12,435 bases of DNA from a bacterium. Its GTDB lineage: Bacteria > Sumerlaeota > Sumerlaeia > UBA8349. The notes under the pieces were generated by a model. It saw nothing but the letters and a program-made list of their open reading frames with translations. It was not told the DNA's origin and ran no database searches. Every line of letters begins with the position of its first letter. Positions within the stretch are counted from its first letter, which is position 1. Below, piece by piece: positions 8,064-12,435 of this stretch. Made by a program: the position numbers and the translations under genes. The DNA lies in NCBI GenBank assembly GCA_013203855.1, contig JABMPG010000270.1, positions 1-12,435 on the forward strand. Reading direction: 5' to 3'.

Positions 8064-10562
8064 CTATTCGAAGTTGGTATTCCGGGGTTCGGGCGGCACC
8101 TTCTTCTCGTCCGGTGTCATTCCCTCTTCTGCGGACATTGGCTCCTCGATGGGCGCCTCCTGTGTTTCGTAGACTGTGCCGTCGTCCTGAAGGTCGCGTG
8201 AGACCGTGCGCAGGCGGCGGAACATTTCGGCCATATCCTTGAATCCGCCCCAGAGGAACCAGATGACGGTGATCACGCCGACGCACACCGTGATGGTGAC
8301 CTGAATACGCCACCACATGGCCCACCAGGAGTCGGGAATGTTGGTATCGTAGAATTTCTGCGCCACCAACGCGCCGAGCGTGCCGATGAGGAAGACGAAG
8401 AACCACATCATCACCCAGCCGATCTTGAAGAAGAAAATGAGGCGGTCACCGCGTGTGAATTCGTCGGTGATGCCCAAGGCGCGAAGCCCACGGTTCGGCT
8501 TTGCGAAGCGCTGGGTTTCCTCCTCGTCCTGGATCTTGTACTCCCCCCGGTGCAGCATTTTCTCGAGGTTGAAAGGCTCTTTCATGGTGATGAGAGAGAC
8601 CACGGTGTAGGCCGCGGATGCGGCGATATAGGCGATCATCGCAAGCCAGTGGGCCCGGAGGGGGAACTTATCGTAGAAGCGTTCCTCGGTGAGCCAGGAG
8701 CCCATGATAGGGCCAAGGGCCTTGTGGAAGACCACCGCCGTCAGAAGCAGGCCCCCGCCGACCAGGAAGGCGTACAGGGACTTGGTCATGCTGTCCTCTT
8801 CACTATTGGAGAAGAGGTGGTAAAGGCACATGGCGAGCGGCGGGATGCATGCGGCATAGAGAACAAGGCCTACGGGGGTGAACCAGTTGAATTTGAACAC
8901 CATGGCGAGGGCGAAGACGATTCCCGCCATCAGGAAGGACATCATCGCGCGACGTGTGCTCATCCGGGCCTTGTCGCCGAAGAACAGATAGATGGCGCCC
9001 ATGATGACGAGGGCGGCACTGGCCGTGTAGAACACCGAAAGCATGATGCTGTGCAGGGCGAAGTTGGACAGGGCCACATTGGCGCCGATCTGCATCCAGA
9101 AGTTATGCACGATGATGCCGATCGTCCCGATGATCGCGCCTACGGCCATTGCCCAGTAGGCTCCCATTACCGTGCCCCAACGTGTGTAGAGACCGCCGAT
9201 GATGCAGGCGCCCGCCCCGCCGAGATAGATCGTTCCCGTCAGGAAGAAGAACATGAACAGATGGTCTCGGAGGTCAAAGAAGATACTGAAGAAGAAGGCA
9301 AAGACAGCCACGCCTATGATGCCAAGTCGAAGCAGGATCAGATGCGATTTGGGCGTCAAGGGCGTTTCGGGAAGGCCCTGCCAACGGCGAAAGAATTGTC
9401 GGACAGGCATGAACACATCCTGGATGACGATGCTGCCCCAGGAGTGCAGATAGGTGTCGTCCGTGGAGATGGCGGCAAAGAAGACCGCCGTGCAGAAGAG
9501 TCCCATCAGGCCGACTGGGAAGATGGTCGCGAGGGCGATCGGCACCGTCATCTGCTTCTGGATCTGAGCCTCGGAGATGCCGGCGAGCGTGCTGTCCACC
9601 ACTTCCTTCTGTGCGGCATAGTCGGGGTTGTGCATGAGGACGTAAGCGCAGATCGGCATGATCATGATCATCAGGTAGGTCACGCCGTTTCGCCATTCGC
9701 CCAGGACACGGGCCATCTTGGCCTCGTGCGGGCTCTTGGCCGAGCAGTTGTAGCCCTGCATGCCCTGCCAGGCCATGCAGCTGTAAAAAGTCTTGAAGCC
9801 CATGATGAAGAAGAACCACATGTTAAAGTCCTCCACCTTGCTTTGGCGGAAGGGATTCAGCATGGAGTGGCCTTCTTCGGGGGCGGTTTTCAGGGTCTCG
9901 ATGATGTCGGTCCAGCCGAACTTGTAGAAGAGGACAACCATGACCATGAGGAAGACGATGTTGGTGAACTGGGCCTGGAGGAAGTCCGTGATCATGACCG
10001 CGACCATGCCGCCCCACAGGGTGAATGTGACGGCGATCGTCAGTTCGACGAGCATGACGAGCCAGTAGGTCTGCATGGTCATTCCGAGAAGAGAGAATTC
10101 CTCGGGCAGACCGCAGAAGAAGACAATGAAGCGGCCGAAGATAGCGGGGAAGATGCCGTAGTTGATAATGCCGGAAACGGCGCAGAGGAAACCGGAAAAG
10201 AGGCGAAACGTCCGGGAGTAGCGCATTTCGAAGAACTGGGACATGGTCATGGCCCGTGTTTCTCGATAGCGGTAGATCACCCAGCCGGAGAGCGCGACGA
10301 TCAGTCCGAGCGGCGTAAGGAGGATTCCCCACCATCCGGCGGGGAAGCCGGCATTGTAGAATTTCTCGAAGTTGGCAATGAAGGCGGTTGCCCCCAGTCC
10401 GGCCATGCCCTCCGACATGGTCAGCAGATAGCGTCCCGCCACGCGGTTGGCCGCGAGGAAATCCGACACGCTTCGAGTGAAGCGCTTTGTGTACCAAGCC
10501 ACAAAAAACAGCCCAAACAGAAACACGCCCACGAGAGTCCAGTCAAACCAGTTCAGATACAA
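8064..10562 (-). CDS. Sodium:solute symporter (SSS family) with long C-terminal membrane extension
   Basis: An 832-residue inner-membrane protein of the SSS (SLC5-like) family, which couples sodium entry to uptake of a small solute such as a sugar or sugar acid. Seen: TM1 at about 7-23, then 'KRFTRSVSDFLAANR', the unwound-helix region 'GMAGLGATAFIAN' at 52-64, 'WGGMVAVMITDFLQAQ' at 183-198, 'WQGMQGYNCSAKSPHEAKMAR' at 265-285, and TM8 'FFAAISTDDTYLHSWGS' at 361-377, where Ser366-Thr367 occupy the position of the family's Na2 site. The usual family length is about 500-550; here further membrane segments follow (about 538-660 and 708-772), with a 'LHRGEYKIQDEEE' loop at 670-682 and an acidic cytosolic tail at 778-832. 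The start is TTG: an in-frame TGA lies at 10590-10592, no ATG or GTG lies between, and the next ATG would remove TM1. The neighbouring secreted proteins suggest it imports a product of glycan breakdown; substrate is not readable from sequence. Confidence 0.93.
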   Translation of the reverse strand: MYLNWFDWTLVGVFLFGLFFVAWYTKRFTRSVSDFLAANRVAGRYLLTMSEGMAGLGATAFIANFEKFYNAGFPAGWWGILLTPLGLIVALSGWVIYRYRETRAMTMSQFFEMRYSRTFRLFSGFLCAVSGIINYGIFPAIFGRFIVFFCGLPEEFSLLGMTMQTYWLVMLVELTIAVTFTLWGGMVAVMITDFLQAQFTNIVFLMVMVVLFYKFGWTDIIETLKTAPEEGHSMLNPFRQSKVEDFNMWFFFIMGFKTFYSCMAWQGMQGYNCSAKSPHEAKMARVLGEWRNGVTYLMIMIMPICAYVLMHNPDYAAQKEVVDSTLAGISEAQIQKQMTVPIALATIFPVGLMGLFCTAVFFAAISTDDTYLHSWGSIVIQDVFMPVRQFFRRWQGLPETPLTPKSHLILLRLGIIGVAVFAFFFSIFFDLRDHLFMFFFLTGTIYLGGAGACIIGGLYTRWGTVMGAYWAMAVGAIIGTIGIIVHNFWMQIGANVALSNFALHSIMLSVFYTASAALVIMGAIYLFFGDKARMSTRRAMMSFLMAGIVFALAMVFKFNWFTPVGLVLYAACIPPLAMCLYHLFSNSEEDSMTKSLYAFLVGGGLLLTAVVFHKALGPIMGSWLTEERFYDKFPLRAHWLAMIAYIAASAAYTVVSLITMKEPFNLEKMLHRGEYKIQDEEETQRFAKPNRGLRALGITDEFTRGDRLIFFFKIGWVMMWFFVFLIGTLGALVAQKFYDTNIPDSWWAMWWRIQVTITVCVGVITVIWFLWGGFKDMAEMFRRLRTVSRDLQDDGTVYETQEAPIEEPMSAEEGMTPDEKKVPPEPRNTNFE

Positions 10563-10569
10563 GGTAACG

Positions 10570-10576
10570 CCCCTTT
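10570..10576 (-). promoter_or_regulatory. Ribosome binding site fixing the TTG start of the symporter
   Basis: AAAGGGG on the minus strand ends 7 nt before the TTG at 10560-10562. With the in-frame TGA at 10590-10592 it confines initiation to this rare codon, which may lower translation of a large membrane protein. Confidence 0.55.
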
Positions 10577-10696
10577 CCCAGCCCGGAACTCAACCCCCGC
10601 CCCTCCGTGTAGAGACAGATCGGCGATGCCCGGCCCAGACAATGGAGATAGATGATAGAGATCAAACAGACATCTCGCGGCTGTCCGACCTGCGCC

Positions 10697-10725
10697 CCGG
10701 GATGGTATTTAACCGGGACATTTAA
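10697..10725. repeat. Two adjacent direct repeats over the symporter -10 box and start site
   Basis: Read on the minus strand, TTAAAT-gt-CCCGG (10713-10725) is followed at once by TTAAAT-accat-CCCGG (10697-10712). The hexamer and the CCCGG are exact in both copies; the spacers are 2 and 5 bp. The first hexamer is the proposed -10 box. A tandem operator for a regulator is one reading; chance in a GC-rich leader is another. Confidence 0.4.
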
Positions 10726-10748
10726 CTGCACTGAAATCGGGATGTCAA
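10720..10748 (-). promoter_or_regulatory. Sigma-70-type promoter of the symporter gene
   Basis: On the minus strand TTGACA (10743-10748) is followed after 17 bp by TTAAAT (10720-10725), four of six matches to the -10 consensus. Start of transcription would fall near 10712-10714, leaving an untranslated leader of about 150 nt. The leader is rich in G runs but I recognise no riboswitch class in it. Confidence 0.55.
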
Positions 10749-10813
10749 GACAACTTTCCCTCGGGAGAAGGCGGCAGCCGGGGGAGGGCCGGGGAAAGAA
10801 ACGGTTCGGGGAG

Positions 10814-10838
10814 ATTTTGGACGTCTGAAGGCCAAAAT
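10814..10838. promoter_or_regulatory. Perfect 7-bp dyad, possible operator
   Basis: ATTTTGG (10814-10820) and its exact complement CCAAAAT (10832-10838) are separated by 11 bp. It is AT-rich against a GC-rich background and lies about 45 bp upstream of the -35 box of the caspase-like gene and about 65 bp upstream of that of the symporter, so it could serve either. No T run follows, so it is not a terminator. Confidence 0.4.
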
Positions 10839-10843
10839 AAGGT

Positions 10844-10863
10844 TGCCTCCGGGCATTTTTTTT
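10844..10863 (+). terminator. Weak hairpin with T8 run, possible terminator
   Basis: TGCC-TCCG-GGCA forms a 4-bp stem with a tetraloop, immediately followed by eight T (10856-10863). The stem is short for an intrinsic terminator and no clear plus-strand gene ends before it; it might insulate the following promoter from upstream transcription. Confidence 0.25.
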
Positions 10864-10883
10864 CAGAGAATGCACACATAGTC

Positions 10884-10912
10884 TTGTATGTGGCCGGTCT
10901 TCCTTCGATAAT
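10884..10912 (+). promoter_or_regulatory. Sigma-70-type promoter of the caspase-like gene
   Basis: TTGTAT (10884-10889) and GATAAT (10907-10912) are separated by 17 bp; the -10 box matches consensus at five of six positions. Transcription would start near 10919, giving a leader of about 35 nt that contains the ribosome binding site AAGGAG (10940-10945), 8 nt before the ATG. Confidence 0.6.
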
Positions 10913-10953
10913 ATCTTTGTGACTGATGGAGGCAAGACTAAGGAGAGGGAAAA

Positions 10954-12435
10954 ATGAGAGCGCAAATCTGTCTGGCAGTTGCCATTCTGGCCCTGTTGTC
11001 GATGCCCTTGCGGCATCCCGGTGCGGCTGGCGAAGATGAGAGAGCTTTGGCAGTCGTGGCCACGACCGCCGGCCCCAGCATCATGAGAGACACCAAGAAC
11101 AACTGGGGAATCTTCATCGGGATCAACGAGTTTGAGGCCAAGGAAGTGGCCGGCCTGCGATTTTGCGTGGCCGACGCGCGCCAGCTCCACGGCGCCCTGA
11201 CAGGGGAATTTGCCCTGATTCCCCCATCTCAATCCTATCTCCTGATCAGTGGCGAGGACGGGAAGTCTATCCCCGACCGCCGCAACATTCTCAAGACCGT
11301 TCAGTACGTTTGCAGACAAGCCAAGGAAGACTCTCTCATCGTTATCTCTATTTCCACCCACGGTTTCACCGGCGCCGACGGGAAGGCCTATGTTCTGCCC
11401 GTGGATGGGGACCCGGAACTTCTGGCACATACGGCCGTCGAAGTGGAGACGATCAACGATTACCTGCAGGCGTCGGCGGCGACCAAGAAGATTCTGATTG
11501 TCGATGCGTGCCGGGAAGATACCGCCCGTGGGCAAAAAGGGGGCGGAGCGGCGCTGATGACCGAGGAATTCCAGAATAGCCTGAAAGCGGGCGCTGGTCA
11601 GATCACTCTTGCCTCATGCGGTCCCTCCCAGGTCTCCTATGAGAATGATCAACAGGGCCACGGCGTCTTCACTTACTATCTGATCAAAGGCCTTCAGGGC
11701 GAAGCGCCCCCGAATCACAAGGGCTACATCACGCTGTGGACCCTCTTCCAGTATGCTAACGATCAGACTAAGGAGTGGTGCAAGGTCAACCTGAGGGAAG
11801 AACAGACCCCTTGGATGTCCGGCGAGATCTCCACGGACATTCCCCTGGCCGTCTATGGCCGATACGAGACGAACAAGATGAAAGTCGAGGTTGCGGCGAC
11901 CGTCACCATGAAACCCACCCCGGGTCCCGCTGTCGTGGCCACCCCCCGGCCCACGCCTCAGCCGACACCCCGTCCGACTCCGAAGCCCACTCCGAAGCCT
12001 GGTCTCTCCGCGCGGCTCGACCCTTCGAAGAACTACACCGAGGATCTGGAAGGGGGAGTGCAGATCGAGATGATCTATCTCCCCGGTGGCACTTTCACCA
12101 TTGGCACCTCCAATGACTGGGCCAACACTCTGGCCAGCGCCTATAGCACGCGAGTCAGCGCGTTTCTGAGCGAACAGCCGGCGCACGAAGTGACCATCGA
12201 CCCCTTCTGGATCAGCAAGTATGAGATTACGAACGACCAGTACCGCCGGTATCAGCCTCGCCACACCAGCGGCGTATACAGTCGCTCTTTCAGGGCCGAC
12301 CTGAACGGGGACAAGCAGCCGGTTGTGAACGTTCCCTGGGAAATGGCAAAGAAGTACGCCGATTGGCTGGCCGCCAGGTCGGGACAGAAATACGATCTCC
12401 CCACCGAGGCGCAGTGGGAGTTCGCGGCCCAGGGC
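10954..12435 (+). CDS. Secreted caspase-like (C14) protein with FGE-sulfatase (SUMF1) domain, 3' end outside window
   Basis: The frame opens at ATG 10954, preceded by AAGGAG 8 nt upstream, and stays open to the window end (494 codons). Residues 1-26 look like a signal peptide (hydrophobic CLAVAILALLSMPL, small residues before GED). Residues 50-300 form a caspase/metacaspase fold: 'NNWGIFIGINEF' at 49-60, 'LIVISISTHGF' with catalytic His136, 'KILIVDACRED' with catalytic Cys186, and the later strand 'ITLASCGPSQVSYE' before 'GHGVFTYYLIKGL'. Both catalytic residues are present, so an active cysteine endopeptidase, probably Arg/Lys-specific like other bacterial caspase homologues, is likely. Residues 319-350 are a Pro/Thr/Lys linker. 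From about 368, 'IEMIYLPGGTFTIG', 'HEVTIDPFWISKYEITNDQY' and 'LPTEAQWEFAAQG' are hallmarks of the FGE-sulfatase fold. Such pairings are known in bacteria; the SUMF1 domain is often a binding module rather than a formylglycine-generating enzyme. Its C-terminal half, with any active-site Cys, is not visible. Confidence 0.9.
   Translation, partial: MRAQICLAVAILALLSMPLRHPGAAGEDERALAVVATTAGPSIMRDTKNNWGIFIGINEFEAKEVAGLRFCVADARQLHGALTGEFALIPPSQSYLLISGEDGKSIPDRRNILKTVQYVCRQAKEDSLIVISISTHGFTGADGKAYVLPVDGDPELLAHTAVEVETINDYLQASAATKKILIVDACREDTARGQKGGGAALMTEEFQNSLKAGAGQITLASCGPSQVSYENDQQGHGVFTYYLIKGLQGEAPPNHKGYITLWTLFQYANDQTKEWCKVNLREEQTPWMSGEISTDIPLAVYGRYETNKMKVEVAATVTMKPTPGPAVVATPRPTPQPTPRPTPKPTPKPGLSARLDPSKNYTEDLEGGVQIEMIYLPGGTFTIGTSNDWANTLASAYSTRVSAFLSEQPAHEVTIDPFWISKYEITNDQYRRYQPRHTSGVYSRSFRADLNGDKQPVVNVPWEMAKKYADWLAARSGQKYDLPTEAQWEFAAQG
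11950..11997 (+). repeat. Four tandem Pro-Thr-Pro-X codon repeats (interdomain linker)
   Basis: Four consecutive 12-bp units encode PTPQ, PTPR, PTPK and PTPK (residues 333-348). Codons vary between units, so the repeat is kept at protein level and is more likely a selected extended linker than a recent slippage product. It separates the caspase fold from the SUMF1 domain and would keep the two apart outside the cytoplasm. Confidence 0.75.

Larger units (their letters stand above)
10563..10953. other. Divergent intergenic region between symporter and caspase-like gene
   Basis: These 391 bp hold the symporter leader and promoter on the left (to about 10748), a GC-rich stretch with G and C runs (about 10749-10810) in which I see nothing definite, a perfect dyad at 10814-10838, a weak hairpin plus T8 at 10844-10863, and the promoter and ribosome site of the plus-strand gene (10884-10950). 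No tRNA or known RNA element was recognised. Confidence 0.6.

Noticed and set aside
8550..10655. A 701-codon open frame on the plus strand opposite the symporter gene
   Set aside because: Its predicted product is almost entirely His, Asp, Glu, Gly and Arg with no hydrophobic core, which is what the complement of hydrophobic transmembrane codons gives. The minus-strand protein is an unmistakable SSS transporter.
10543..11535. Minus-strand open frame of 330 codons overlapping the caspase-like gene and the intergenic region
   Set aside because: It runs antisense through the caspase fold, whose catalytic motifs, ribosome site and promoter are clear on the plus strand, and it covers the symporter promoter.
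11614..12264. Minus-strand open frame of 216 codons within the caspase/SUMF1 gene
   Set aside because: It is a shadow of the plus-strand coding sequence, with low-complexity Gly/Arg stretches opposite the Pro/Thr linker.
10954..12435. Functional link between the SUMF1 domain and activation of a sulfatase for the glycan locus
   Set aside because: No sulfatase gene is visible, the gene is divergently transcribed, and SUMF1 domains attached to caspases usually act as binding modules. The residues needed for formylglycine formation lie beyond the window.
1..12435. Insertion sequences, CRISPR arrays, tRNA or rRNA genes
   Set aside because: I found no transposase, no regularly spaced repeats, and no cloverleaf or rRNA sequence on either strand.

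Overview
This is a 12.4 kb stretch of GC-rich bacterial DNA from an organism with long secreted proteins, a large sodium:solute symporter and a secreted caspase-like protein. The style of these proteins (an enlarged SSS transporter, and secreted giants with an N-terminal carbohydrate-binding-like module) recalls the PVC superphylum (Lentisphaerae, Kiritimatiellota, Planctomycetes) and neighbouring uncultured phyla such as Sumerlaeota or Hydrogenedentota. This placement is an inference from protein style and is weak; there is no rRNA or phylogenetic marker in the window.

Layout, left to right. (1) 2-370, plus strand: the C-terminal third of an SGNH/GDSL esterase resembling CE12 rhamnogalacturonan acetylesterases, cut by the window edge. 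(2) 405-3827 and 3921-7916, minus strand: two tandem paralogous secreted proteins of 1140 and 1331 residues that I cannot assign to a named enzyme family. Both have a signal peptide, a carbohydrate-binding-like N-terminal module, a beta-rich middle, a probable helical toroid with an almost invariant aromatic/His core, and a C-terminal beta-sandwich. The upstream copy also carries about 200 extra residues that look like two DUF5666-type beta barrels. (3) 8064-10562, minus strand: an 832-residue SSS-family sodium:solute symporter starting at TTG and followed by a convincing intrinsic terminator. (4) 10563-10953: a 391-bp divergent regulatory region with a promoter for each side, a direct repeat at the symporter start site and a perfect dyad. 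(5) 10954 to the window end, plus strand: a secreted caspase-fold (C14) protein joined by a Pro/Thr linker to an FGE-sulfatase (SUMF1) domain; it runs off the window.

The minus-strand genes read as two adjacent transcription units, symporter then paralogue pair, each with a TTGACA -35 box and 17-bp spacer. With the convergent esterase they suggest a small polysaccharide-use locus: extracellular deacetylation, attack on the polymer or oligomer by the two unassigned proteins, and sodium-driven uptake of a small product. There is no SusC/SusD pair. The substrate is unknown; a pectic (rhamnogalacturonan-like) glycan is only hinted at by the esterase. The caspase/SUMF1 gene is divergently transcribed and probably unrelated to this pathway.

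The most interesting items are the unassigned tandem paralogues (possible new carbohydrate-active family) and the secreted caspase-SUMF1 fusion, whose continuation beyond the window should be examined.
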